Assembly (NCBI GenBank): GCA_014323675.1
Contig: JACONN010000002.1
Location: 1,718,001-1,782,000 of the forward strand
DNA: 64,000 bases
Direction of reading: 5' to 3'
Source: Hormoscilla sp. GM7CHS1pb
GTDB lineage: Bacteria; Cyanobacteriota; Cyanobacteriia; Cyanobacteriales; Desertifilaceae
The number at the start of each line of letters is the position of its first letter. The first letter of the stretch is position 1. A model generated the notes under the pieces. It saw only the letters and a program-made list of their open reading frames with translations, ran no database searches and was not told the origin of the DNA. Made by a program: the position numbers and the translations under genes. Below, in pieces: positions 35,992 to 45,418 of this stretch.

Positions 35992-37066
35992 ATGGCAACA
36001 ATTATGACTCAGGAGCGAGCGATTGACGAGCAAATCCCCAACTGGTCCAAGTTACTACAACAACTCCTAGATAAGCGATCGCTCTCACGGGCCCAAGCAG
36101 AGTCCTTAATGGAGGGATGGTTAAGTGAGACAATTCCGCCGGTACTCTCAGGTGCGATCTTAGCGGCCATCCAAGCTAAAGGAGTAGAAGCAACAGAACT
36201 GGCGGGCATGGCTTCGGTATTGCAATCTCAATCTAAATCATACCCCAAAACCGTACATTCGACCCCTGTAATAGATACTTGCGGGACGGGTGGAGATGGT
36301 GCTTCCACCTTTAATATCTCTACTGCTGTTGCCTTTGTGGCCGCCGCAGCTGGGGTGAAAGTGGCCAAACATGGCAATCGTTCGGCCTCTAGTAAGGTGG
36401 GTTCGGCGGATGTGTTGGAAGCTTTGGGGGTGAAGCTGAATGCACCGACTGAGAAGGTTGTCTCCGCCCTGGATGAAGTAGGAATCACGTTTCTATTTGC
36501 CCCCGGTTGGCATCCAGCGATGAAGGCGGTAGTGAGTCTGCGGAAAACTCTGAAGGTGCGAACTGTCTTTAATCTCTTGGGTCCGCTGGTGAATCCCTTG
36601 GGCCCGACAGGTCAGGCGATCGGGGTATTCGATGGGGCGCTGGTGGAAACCATCGCCCAAGCATTGCAGCAGTTGGGAACCCAGAAGGCGATCGTCCTCC
36701 ACGGACGGGAAAAACTAGATGAGGCGGGGTTAGGAGATTTAACAGATTTGGCCATATTGTCCGACGGTCGGGTACAGATAACCGCAATCAATCCCCAGGA
36801 ACTGGGTTTGACAGCAGCAACGGTCGATGCCTTGCGAGGGGGCGAAATTAAAGACAATGTCGAGATTATGTCCAATGTACTGCAAGGCAAGGGTACAGCG
36901 GCCCCAGCAGGATGCTGTGGCATTGAATGCATCTTTGGCCCTTCAGGTGGGTGAAGTTGTTCCACTTCAGGCTCATGCAGAGGGTGTTAAGGTGGCTAAG
37001 GATATCCTATCCAGTGGTGCTGCGTGGACCAAGTTGGAACAGTTGGTGCAGTTTCTCCAAGATTAG
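35992..37066 (+). CDS. trpD: Anthranilate phosphoribosyltransferase (single-base frameshift near the end)
   Basis: Second step of tryptophan synthesis: anthranilate + PRPP to phosphoribosyl-anthranilate. TrpD motifs: [19 protein letters not shown] (PRPP-binding), [69 protein letters not shown] and [12 protein letters not shown]. The frame runs into the wrong phase after QGKGTAA. The true C-terminus [35 protein letters not shown]...[10 protein letters not shown] is one frame away and ends at 37066. Removing one C from the run 36902-36905 gives 358 codons exactly. Either a real disabling insertion or a sequence error. Confidence 0.9.
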
Positions 37067-37147
37067 GCGAACCTAGATGTTCCTACAATCTTGAGGCTTT
37101 TACACAGGTGTTGGGGCGCGAAGTTGCCCCAGGCCCCAACGCGCAGT

Positions 37148-37244
37148 GTCTCCCGGAGAAGTGCGATTAGCGATTCGCGCAGCGGAGGGGGCCCGGAGCG
37201 TGCGCACCGACAGGCTACCGGTCCTGCGCGAACGCAGGAGACGT
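37148..37244 (+). repeat. Composite of dispersed repeats before the restriction gene
   Basis: TCTCCCGGAG...AGGAGAC ends enclose GAAGTGCGATTAG (shared with 31371-31384), the CGCGCAGCGGAGGGGGCCCG element (shared with 11327 and 59700) and GACAGGCTACCGGTCCTGCG (shared with the LapA-like gene at 4202). Several repeat families are nested in under 100 bases. Confidence 0.7.
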
Positions 37245-37274
37245 CGGTAGTAGGTTGGGATCGATGTTAAACTT

Positions 37275-38063
37275 ATGTCAATGACAAACCCTCCCCAAGT
37301 CCTGAGTGCCGAAGTGACTGCCATGTTGATTGCTTGTGAGACAGCGATCGACGACGGCAAGCCGATCTCGCGTCAATCCCGCCGCGACAAAGAATTTCCC
37401 TTTCAAAACTGGTTCAAAGCACGGCTTGAGGAACGAAAGATAGACTTTGACGAACCCGGTCGCAACATGTATCCTGATTTTCGTCTCGTGCATATACCGC
37501 TGGGCTACGAACTTAAAGGACTAGGGTATCCCGGACGAGTCAACGACTATGATTGCAACAGCCAGATCCCGCACGGTGTCTATCGCGGTCGCGAAATTAT
37601 CTACGTTTTCGGACGTTATCCAGCTAACCCTGATGAAAATAGTTACGGTGTATACGATCTCGTTCTCTGTCACGGTTCATTTCTCAATGCTGACAATAGC
37701 TACGTTCATAAAAACAAGAGCGTTCGCGGTATGGGAAGCTTTGGTGACTTGCTACTGCGCGATCGCAAAATGTACGTTGCACCGACTCCGTTTGGCTTGT
37801 TGGATGGCGTGGAACGACAAATGACCTCGATCCTACCCGCCGCATGGCCTGTGTCGGATAGTTTAATCCCTGTGGGTGAACTCGTAAGGACGGAGACCGA
37901 TCGCCTGATGACTGGATACTATTTCGACCTGACGACGAATAAGCTACAGGCTACCTATACCGAAAACCCATCGGCAGGACAACAGCACCATTTCATTGCA
38001 TATCGCTCATCACGTCACTCTCACCAACCCGCTGTAACGCTGCGTCAGGAGGAAGATCGATGA
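37275..38063 (+). CDS. Putative type II restriction endonuclease
   Basis: A 262-residue protein directly in front of, and overlapping by four bases (ATGA), a C5-cytosine methyltransferase gene; this pairing is the main evidence. A PD-(D/E)xK-like core is visible: EPGRNMYPDFRLVHIPLGYELKGLG, where PD, then ELK about 12 residues on, could be the metal-binding acids and catalytic lysine. I do not recognise the specificity family. ATG 37275 or ATG 37281 can start it. It sits at the edge of a repeat-rich segment between trpD and a cyclase, in line with acquisition as a cassette with the methyltransferase. Confidence 0.7.
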   Translation: MSMTNPPQVLSAEVTAMLIACETAIDDGKPISRQSRRDKEFPFQNWFKARLEERKIDFDEPGRNMYPDFRLVHIPLGYELKGLGYPGRVNDYDCNSQIPHGVYRGREIIYVFGRYPANPDENSYGVYDLVLCHGSFLNADNSYVHKNKSVRGMGSFGDLLLRDRKMYVAPTPFGLLDGVERQMTSILPAAWPVSDSLIPVGELVRTETDRLMTGYYFDLTTNKLQATYTENPSAGQQHHFIAYRSSRHSHQPAVTLRQEEDR

Positions 38064-39190
38064 GTCAATCGAACTTCACTGTCGTTGGATTGTGTGCGGG
38101 TGCCGGAGGACTAGACCTGGGGTTCGAGTTAGCAGGTTTTCAGCACCGACAGGCGATCGATCTGGATCCGTGGGCGATCGCCACGCTCAAGCACAATCGT
38201 CCCCACTGGCCAGTTCTCCAAGCAGACCTCCGAGAATTTGAATTAGATTCGGTGATTTCACCGGATGTCTTACTAGCAGGAGTTCCCTGTCAGGGCTTTT
38301 CTCTGGGCGGTAACCGTCAGGATGACGATCCGAGAAATCAGCTTTATAAACAGGTTTTACGGATTGCGCGGCAAGGAAGACCGCGCATCATCGCGATCGA
38401 AAACGTCCTCAACCTACGGACAATGAAATCGCCGGAAACAGGTAACCCTGTAGCCATGCAAATTACGCAGGATTTAGAACGCTGTGGCTACACCGTCTTT
38501 CACGACATTTTTAAGATGTGTCACTATGGTGTCCCGCAAACCCGCCGCCGCTTTGTCTTCGTCGCCTTTTGCGAACCACCACCACTTGGCTATTATTTAC
38601 CTCAACCCGACAAGTGCCAGACTTCCATTCGCCCCTTTCTGTTCGACCTGGCTCACAACTTCAGTCCCGTACCAACTGTACCGAACCACGATCCCGTCTG
38701 GGGATTCAAGAGCGCAGTTCACATCGAAACTGGCGAACCTTTCGATCCAACTGATTGCGTCTTGCCAGTACGCTTTTCCCGCACCGCATCCGACGGTCAT
38801 CCGATTCGCAGTTACGATCGGCCCTTCCCCGCGATCGACACGGCAACAGTGTGGGGTTGGGCCCAGGGCAATGTACGAGCGAGCCGTCAAGTAAAAGACC
38901 GTATTAACGGTCAGTATATCCGAAATCCGAAGGCCAACGCAAAGCTCTGGCGCATATCAGCCTCACGCTTGAGAGCCTTCACCCATCGAGAATATGCACG
39001 ACTGCAAACGTTTCCCGACGATTGGGAGTTTAAGGGCAATAACAAACGATCGATTATGATACAAATTGGCAACGCCGTGCCAGTGGAGTTCGCTCGACGG
39101 CTGGGCGAGAATATCCATAAAGCTTTGGTTTGTCTCGATGCGGGTACTGCATTTTCATCGCCGCCTCAGCAATTAGCTTTATTCGGATAA
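38060..39190 (+). CDS. C5-cytosine DNA methyltransferase
   Basis: A 376-residue Dcm/HsdM-type C5 methyltransferase using S-adenosyl-methionine. Motif I LCAGAGGLDLGFELAGF, motif IV with catalytic cysteine LLAGVPCQGFSLGG, motif VI IAIENVLNL, motif VIII YGVPQTRRRFVFVAF, motif IX HREYARLQTFPD and motif X QIGNAVPVEFARRLG are all present in order. With the preceding gene it forms a likely restriction-modification pair: the methyltransferase protects the host sites that the nuclease cuts. Recognition sequence not predictable by eye. The frame is intact. Confidence 0.93.
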   Translation: MSQSNFTVVGLCAGAGGLDLGFELAGFQHRQAIDLDPWAIATLKHNRPHWPVLQADLREFELDSVISPDVLLAGVPCQGFSLGGNRQDDDPRNQLYKQVLRIARQGRPRIIAIENVLNLRTMKSPETGNPVAMQITQDLERCGYTVFHDIFKMCHYGVPQTRRRFVFVAFCEPPPLGYYLPQPDKCQTSIRPFLFDLAHNFSPVPTVPNHDPVWGFKSAVHIETGEPFDPTDCVLPVRFSRTASDGHPIRSYDRPFPAIDTATVWGWAQGNVRASRQVKDRINGQYIRNPKANAKLWRISASRLRAFTHREYARLQTFPDDWEFKGNNKRSIMIQIGNAVPVEFARRLGENIHKALVCLDAGTAFSSPPQQLALFG

Positions 39191-39320
39191 AGCTGCAACC
39201 GTCGCTGCTATAACTTATAATACATAGGCATATGAGATGCTCCGGTTCCTACCGTTCCGGAAAAATCGGAGGGGTCATATTAGCTAATCAATCTCTATTT
39301 AATCAATTGTATTGATATTT

Positions 39321-42183
39321 ATGAACCAGTTGATTAAGAAAATTTCGGGAAAAGTCCCTCTGAGAATCATCATGGTTCTGCCGTTTGTCTTGCAAATATT
39401 GACAGCCGTGGGACTTGTAGGATATCTCTCTTTTAGAAACGGTCAGCAATCAGTTGAAGACCTGGAAACTCAGTTGCGTCAGGAGATAGTTAACCGCATA
39501 CAAGATCGACTCAAGAGTTACTTGAGTAAGCCCCACGCGATTAATCAAATCAATGCGAACGATCTTGAAATCGGCAAGTTGAATTTGCAAGAAATAAGTG
39601 GTTTGGAACGGCACTTTTATAAGCAGATAGAGTTATTTGATTGGGCAAGATACATTTATTTCGGTAGCGATAAACATCGGTTATCCAGCGGCGCGGAACG
39701 AGCAGCAGACGGTAAAATAAATCTTGGCTACTGGGATGGAAAATCTGCTCAGAGCGGGTTTTATACCTACGGGACAAACGAACAAGGCGATCGCGCGAAA
39801 ATTATATCGGTAATTGAGAACAATGAAGTGCTGAATCGGCCCTGGTACAGAGCAGCATTGAAAGCTGGAAAAGCCGCGTGGGGAGAGATATATGTTTGGG
39901 CAGCGCCCTATCCGAATGTAGCCCTGCCTGCGGTCAAGGCCTGTCTACGAAGCCCCAGGACAGATGATAGGGGTTTTTGCTGTAGATTTGTCTTTGTTAG
40001 ATATTAGTCATTTTCTAGCGAGTTTGAAAGTCGGTCGCACGGGCCAGACTTTCATTATGGAGCCAAATGGACTGTTAGTAGCAACTTCAACCTCCCAACT
40101 GCCCTTTATCACGGACAATGGCGAACCGCAGCGACTGCAAGCGATCGAGGCAGATAATGCTTTGATTAAATCGACAGCAGCACATCTACAAGCAAAATTT
40201 GACGATTTTACCCAGATAGATGAAACAAAGCAGCTGGAATTTGAGTTCAAGGGCGATCGGCAGCTAGTGCAGGTAACGCCCTATCGAGACCAGTGGGGGC
40301 TGGAATGGACGATCGTGGTGGTGGTTCCCGAAGCCGATTTCATGGCACGAATCAATGCTAACACCCGCACAACCATTGGACTGTGCGTGGCGGCTTTAGG
40401 CGTCGCCACCTTACTGGGACTTTTGACTGCTCGCTGGATCGCCAAGCCCATCCAGCGCTTGGGCGAAGCCAGTCGCACCATTGCTAGGGAGGGAATCAAG
40501 CAAAACCTAGAGGTTTATAAAGATCGCCCCGTATGTATCACGGAACTGCGATCGCTGGCCGATGCCTTTAAACAAATGGCAATGCAGTTGAGTCAGTCGT
40601 TTTTAGCCCTAGAAGAGAGCAAAGAGCAATCAGAGGAGCGAGTTGAAGAACGGACGGCCCAACTTGCTGCCGCAGAAGCCGAGTTGCGGGGTTTGTTTGA
40701 AGCGATGACGGAATTGGTGATCGTATTTGATGCTGAAGGACGGCACCTGAAAATTGCCTCGATCAATCCATCCCTATTCTATGAATCTTATACAGAACGG
40801 CTGGGCAAGAAGTTGTCTGAGGTGTTTGCACCGGAAATAGTTGACAGTTTTTTGGGCTACATCGAACAAGCACTCTCCAGCAAGCGAACTTTGAACGTGG
40901 AGTATCCCTTGGCGGTTTCCGGACGAGAAATTTGGTCTGCTGCTAGTATAACGCCGATCTCAGACAACTCAGTTATCTGGGTAGCGCGGGATATCACGAG
41001 TCGCAAGCAAGCAGAACGGGCACTGGCACTCGAAGCAGCGAGAGATTATCTGCTCAGTCAAATCTCTCGCGCTTTTATTGACCGAGACCTGGATACGGCA
41101 ATCAATTTGGCGCTACAACTCATGGGGGAATTCACAGAGTGCGATCGCAGCTATGTCATGGGCTACGATCGAAACCAATACAGCGTCACCCACGGATGGC
41201 GGGCAGCGGGAATTGAGCCTTTAATTGACGAAGTTCAGGGCATGTCCGAATCGGCGTTATCTTGGTTTCACCAACAGTGCCAGTCGGGCCAAACCATAAA
41301 AATTTGCTCTCCTGCTGATTTCCCTCCCATCGAGGCGGATGCTGAAAAAGCATTGCTGGAGCAGTACGGGATCCAGGCCACGCTCCACGTGCCCATGCTT
41401 CATTTAGATAAACTGATGGGATTTATCGGTCTAGATTGCGGTTCAACAAAGGATTGGACTGAAGAAGATATTAAAATGCTCAAGTTAGTCGGGGAGATTA
41501 TTGCGATCGCCCGGGCCCGACATGCTGCCGAGCAAGCACTGCGACTAGAACAAGAAAAATCCGAGCGGCTATTACTGAATATTTTGCCCGAGCCGATCGC
41601 GGCCAAACTCAAACAAAGCCAAGAACATATTGCCGAAAACTTTGAGGAAGTGACGATCATGTTTGCCGATATTGTCGGCTTTACGCCCCTATCCGCGCGA
41701 CTAGAACCGATTGCATTGGTAAATTTACTGAATAAAATATTTTCCACCTTTGACGCGCTCGCGTCAGAACTGGGTTTAGAAAAGATTAAAACCATTGGCG
41801 ATGCCTACATGGTAGCGGCGGGACTCCCGATACCGAGGCCAGATCATGCAGAGGCGATCGCGGACATGGCACTAGCAATGCAAACTGCTGTGAACAATTT
41901 CCAAGTAGAAGTTGGCAACTCGTTCCAAATTCGTGTAGGAATAAACAGTGGGGTAGTAGTAGCAGGAGTAATTGGCATCAAGAAATTTATCTATGACTTG
42001 TGGGGGGATGCGGTTAACGTTGCGTCTCGGATGGAATCATCTGGAGAACCGAACCGAATTCAAGTAACAGCAGCCACCTACAAGCTATTATTAGATAAGT
42101 ACCTATTTGAGGAAAGAGGCAAGATTAGCGTCAAAGGTAAAGGAGAAATGACTACTTATTGGTTGCTCGGTAAAAAATATTGA
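39321..42183 (+). CDS. Membrane adenylate cyclase with CACHE-like, HAMP, PAS, GAF and cyclase domains (frameshifted)
   Basis: Start ATG 39321 (MNQLIKKISGKVPLRIIMVLP). Layout: membrane helix ~16-36, periplasmic CACHE-like sensor (~40-345), second helix ~350-372 (IGLCVAALGVATLLGLLTARW), HAMP, coiled coil, PAS (~455-560), GAF (~575-730) and a class III cyclase domain (~770-946). The cyclase has VTIMFADIVGFTPLS (metal Asp), KIKTIGDAYMVAAG and IYDLWGDAVNVASRMES; Lys in EKIKT and Asp in YDLWG suggest ATP as substrate. The frame breaks near 39940 (AAGGCCTGTCTAC; dropping one C restores KAVYEAPGQMIGVFAVD and gives 954 whole codons). It probably converts a periplasmic signal to cAMP if the lesion is not real. 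Confidence 0.88.
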
Positions 42184-42212
42184 AAATGGAAAATGGAGAA
42201 TTGTGAATGGAG

Positions 42213-42294
42213 AATTCCTTCTGGGGGAGAATGCTTGAGGCATCCCAAACCATTGGTCCTAAGACACAAGATCCGTTTGTCGCCAAGTCTCCGT
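42213..42294 (-). pseudogene. Short fragment of an FTR1 iron permease gene
   Basis: The minus strand encodes GDLATNGSCVLGPMVWDASS then ILPQKEF. This is nearly the same as GDLATNSSCVLGPMVWDASS...ILPQKQF inside the intact ftr1 gene (44600-44680), and about 70 of 76 bases agree. Nothing before or after it is FTR1-like, so it is an isolated ~80-bp duplicate or leftover 2.3 kb from the full gene. The rest of the 42184-42383 gap shows nothing else. Confidence 0.7.
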
Positions 42295-42383
42295 GCCCTG
42301 GCGATCGGGAAATAATAAGCATTTTTCACCCCGATCGGCTTCTTTATCTGAATAATCAGGGGATAATTCATGCATTCCCTTCC

Positions 42384-43394
42384 CTACAACCCAGTCTGCT
42401 TCTGAAGTAAAGGGTTCTTTCCAAGGATGCCGTGAATATTTCCGAGAAAGTAATTTGATTGACCGTCTTGAATCTTGCCAAGTATTCCCTGAATCTCCTC
42501 AATATCGTAACCGTCAAGGAATCTGAACGCGGAGGATGCCAGATACTCCCGATCGATCTCGAAGGTAAGCCACTTTCGATTCAGGGATTCCGCAGTGAAA
42601 CCGGTAGTATTTGAACCGCCAAATATGTCTAGGACGACATCTTGTTCGTCGGTCAACATTTTTATGAAAAACGCTGGCAGTTCTGCCGGAAACCGAGCCG
42701 GATGGCGCTGCCATCCAAGTTCCTTGCACAGGCGGAGGTAGTTGGAATTGCTATCGGTGTTTGGAATGGATAAGAGGTTGGATGGAATCGCACCACCGTT
42801 ATCCTTGCCAAAACCCGCGCTGATATCATGACCTGAAGGTCGTTTTTTCGGTTTGTAAAAGCTCTTGGGGTCTTCAATAAGTTTTTTCATGCGGTCGGAA
42901 TAGGGCGCTAATACTTTCCGAACATCAGCTTTTGGCAACTCTGTTTTACCGAACCACCATACCGTATTAACTGAATCTTTTGCCCTGATTTTGCGCTTGT
43001 TGACCCATTCAATAGGTGATGGCAGCTTGGCCGGATTAAACCAGTAGAAATCTTCAGCCAAATGAAAGCCTAATTCATCGCAAAATGCTAGCAGGACTCT
43101 AAAGTTATACAATGACCGAGAGGGTATGCCCGATCGGTATGCTCCCCCCAAGTCCAAAACGAAGCTCCCGGTTTCCTTCAGAACCCGGAAAACTTCTCTT
43201 CCAAATGGCTTTATCCACTCGACATACTCGGTTTCCTCGACATTACCATAGGTTTTCTTGCGGCGCAGGGCAAAAGGCGGGGAAGTCATGACAAGATCGA
43301 TACTGTTGTCTGGCAACTCTGCTAGGAGTTCAAGGGAATCACCTACGTAGGCTTGACCTCTTGTTGTGTGATAAAGCGGGTTACTTCTCATCAT
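42384..43394 (-). CDS. DNA N4-cytosine/N6-adenine methyltransferase, SPPF type
   Basis: A 336-residue beta-class DNA methyltransferase. Catalytic motif IV LVMTSPPFALRRKKTYGN near the N-terminus resembles PvuII-type m4C enzymes; the SAM-binding motif DVVLDIFGGSNTTGFTAE comes near the C-terminus, then LNRKWLTFEIDREYL. SPPF before FG-G order is the beta arrangement. TAATG overlap joins it to an upstream small gene on the same strand. No restriction enzyme gene is adjacent. AT content is modest and HIP1 is rare, in line with horizontal acquisition. It would methylate host DNA; site unknown. Confidence 0.88.
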   Translation of the reverse strand: MMRSNPLYHTTRGQAYVGDSLELLAELPDNSIDLVMTSPPFALRRKKTYGNVEETEYVEWIKPFGREVFRVLKETGSFVLDLGGAYRSGIPSRSLYNFRVLLAFCDELGFHLAEDFYWFNPAKLPSPIEWVNKRKIRAKDSVNTVWWFGKTELPKADVRKVLAPYSDRMKKLIEDPKSFYKPKKRPSGHDISAGFGKDNGGAIPSNLLSIPNTDSNSNYLRLCKELGWQRHPARFPAELPAFFIKMLTDEQDVVLDIFGGSNTTGFTAESLNRKWLTFEIDREYLASSAFRFLDGYDIEEIQGILGKIQDGQSNYFLGNIHGILGKNPLLQKQTGL

Positions 43395-43690
43395 TAATAT
43401 TCCTTCAGATTATAGACCCAACTGGCGACAATCTGCCACAGAACACTGGCAGCAAAGTATACTTCAGGATCTGCATTACAGATCGCTTCTACGCTAGCAA
43501 GATTGCGCTGCGCGCACGCTACGCGATCGAAATGGTCTTTGCCGTATCCAACAATATAGCTTATCCACCTTCGCAGGTGTTCATCTGCACCGGTTACTAT
43601 CTCGCACGGATCGAAGTTACCAGAACGGGCCAGAGTCCATGCTATTCCATCGCGTTTGTTTGAATCGCTGTTCTTCAGAAGTTCAATCAA
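43394..43690 (-). pseudogene. HEAT-like protein 3' fragment upstream of the methyltransferase
   Basis: 98 residues from a TTG: IELLKNSDSNKRDGIAWTLARSGNFDPCEIVTGADEHLRRWISYIVGYGKDHF, then a repeat-derived DRVACAQRN, then ASVEAICNADPEVYFAASVLWQIVASWVYNLKEY. The repeat GCGCTGCGCGCACGCTACGC (43506-43525) is read in frame, like that at 4358 in the LapA-like gene. No ATG start is available and an in-frame TGA lies ~30 bases upstream, so the 5' part is probably lost. The family is a HEAT-type unknown. It overlaps the methyltransferase start (TAATG). Confidence 0.5.
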
Positions 43691-43765
43691 GTAGGGATGG
43701 TGAGGATATTTGCAGAAGCTTCAAACTTAGACTACAAGCCACTTTTAGTTATGTGCAAAAAAGTT

Positions 43766-43789
43766 ATCATCCCCAAAATGTGCAACGCC
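43766..43789. mobile_element. Solitary IS1-type terminal repeat
   Basis: ATCATCCCCAAAATGTGCAA plus CGCC matches, at 23 of 24 bases, the complement of the left end of the IS1 copy at 16799. No partner in the opposite orientation is found to its left, so it is a scar or half of a rearranged element. Confidence 0.7.
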
Positions 43790-43827
43790 CTCTCCAGCTT
43801 TCGCCAGGGAGTTGCCTTCTATTCATT

Positions 43828-44100
43828 TTTAACGTAGGGTTGCGCGACTTTAACGTAGGGTTGCGCGACTTTAACGTAGGGTTGCGCGACTTTAACGTAG
43901 GGTTGCGCGACTTTAACGTAGGGTTGCGCGACTTTAACGCCGAGTCACGCGACTTTAACGCCGAGTCACGCAACTTTAACGCCGAGTCACGCAACTTTAA
44001 CGCCGAGTCACGCGACTTTAACGCCGAGTCACGCGACTTTAACGCCGAGTCACGCAACTTTAACGCCGAGTCACGCGACTTTAACGCCGAGTCACGCAAC
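43828..44100. repeat. 21-bp minisatellite, 13 units in two variants
   Basis: Five units of TTTAACGTAGGGTTGCGCGA plus C (43828-43932) are followed by eight units of TTTAACGCCGAGTCACGC with GAC or AAC ends (43933-44100). The period is exactly 21 bases throughout and the switch between variants is abrupt. Because 21 is a multiple of three, several frames stay open on both strands (for example FNVGLRD and FNAESRD per unit); I do not think this is a gene. It lies between two IS1-type ends. Confidence 0.95.
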
Positions 44101-44152
44101 TTAATATTGGTCATGTGACTTTCACGCAGATGCTCCGAATATAAGGGTTTTG

Positions 44153-44299
44153 GGGGTTGCACAATCACGGGATGATAAGGGCTGCTAATGGCTAATACTC
44201 AAAGGTTAATCTAGATAGAGTCATTAATAGATTGATTTACTCTTTGCAATTAGCAATTTTCAACTATTGGCTGCTATCATCCCAAAAATGTGCAACGCC
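44153..44299. mobile_element. 147-bp MITE with IS1-type ends
   Basis: Left end GGGGTTGCACAATCACGGGA (44153-44176 in full) and right end ATCATCCCAAAAATGTGCAA (44276-44299) match the ends of the IS1 copy at 16799-17670 with one to three differences. The interior is AT-rich (AATTAGCAATTTTCAACTATTGG) and non-coding. It could be moved in trans by the IS1 transposase. No target duplication is visible. Confidence 0.75.
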
Positions 44300-44422
44300 C
44301 AATGTATTATTTGGATCGCGGCATTGCCCGTACTGGCATGCTTCCTCCGAAGGAATACGTACTCTACGGGCGAGTGATAGCAGCGATCGCCTTAAGGGAA
44401 GGTGGGCGCCGCCCACCCTACT

Positions 44423-45370
44423 TTAATTAGAACTTTCAACTGATTTAGCATTGCTAGGGGCAATTTTTGGCCGACCCGTTAAACTGTTCAAATACAGCCC
44501 GCCCACGGTAACCAGGAACAGGAGGTAACCCACTGCTTCTACAGTATACATCTGTTCCCGGTAGCCAAACAATATTTTCAACAGAATTCCGGGAAATTGC
44601 TTCTGGGGGAGGATGCTGGAGGCATCCCAAACCATTGGTCCTAAGACACATGAACTGTTTGTCGCCAAGTCTCCGTAGAAACATAGCCCTGCTTGGGAAT
44701 TCATCTGAGCCAGTTGACTGACAACAACGTCTAAATGTGCTAAAGCAGAGATAACTAAACCAGCAACAATCAGCAGCAACAAGACACCCATCACCTGGAA
44801 AAAGGCGCGAATGTTGATTTTGACTCCCAATTTGAAGATCGCCAGGCCAATTATTGCCGCCATCACCACGCCTGCGATCGCCCCCACTGCTGGCACTAAC
44901 CCTGATTGGAAGTAAGCAAGCACCAAGGAAACCGCTTCAAAGCCTTCTCGTAAGACAGCAATCAGAATTAAAGTAAAGATCCCCCAACCTGCATTATCTT
45001 GTTCGATCGCCGTTTTCACCGCTCCTGCAACTTCCGCCTTCATCGTTCGGGCCTGTTGAGTCATCCAGACTAGCATCCAACTCAGGAGGGCGATCGCGAC
45101 CAAACTAAATCCCCCTTCCAGAGAGTCTTCTATCACCTCCTCATACTGGGGATAACTAGCAGTTAAACTCGCCATTCCCCAACTAAACAATATCCCAACT
45201 AAGGCACTTGCGACAATTCCCACCGCGATGCCACCATAAACCCAAGGGTTCAACTGACTCTGTTCGGCCTTTTTCAGGCAAGCTAAAACAATTCCCACCA
45301 CCAGTGCGGCTTCCACCCCTTCTCTGAGGGTGATTAAAAAAGTTGGTAAAGCTGAAGTCAAATCCATCAT
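44423..45370 (-). CDS. FTR1/EfeU-type iron permease
   Basis: A 315-residue inner-membrane iron transporter with seven or so helices. The two signature motifs REGVEAALV (residues ~17-25, LITLREGVEAALVVG) and REGFEAVSLV (~142-151) carry the iron-binding glutamates. EEVIEDSLEGG also fits the family. The C-terminal part has SCVLGPMVWDASS and a last helix (GYLLFLVTVGGLYL). It lies 48 bases downstream of the bacterioferritin gene on the same strand, so uptake and storage of iron are probably co-expressed. ATGATG starts at 45370/45367. Intact. Confidence 0.92.
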   Translation of the reverse strand: MMDLTSALPTFLITLREGVEAALVVGIVLACLKKAEQSQLNPWVYGGIAVGIVASALVGILFSWGMASLTASYPQYEEVIEDSLEGGFSLVAIALLSWMLVWMTQQARTMKAEVAGAVKTAIEQDNAGWGIFTLILIAVLREGFEAVSLVLAYFQSGLVPAVGAIAGVVMAAIIGLAIFKLGVKINIRAFFQVMGVLLLLIVAGLVISALAHLDVVVSQLAQMNSQAGLCFYGDLATNSSCVLGPMVWDASSILPQKQFPGILLKILFGYREQMYTVEAVGYLLFLVTVGGLYLNSLTGRPKIAPSNAKSVESSN

Positions 45371-45418
45371 TTTCTTGCTTATTGCTAATTTCGTTCCCGG
45401 AACGAGGCTAACGAACCA

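Noticed and set aside
43639..44168. Long open frames on both strands across the 21-bp array
   Set aside because: They arise because the period is a multiple of three; outside the array they have no plausible start region or homology.
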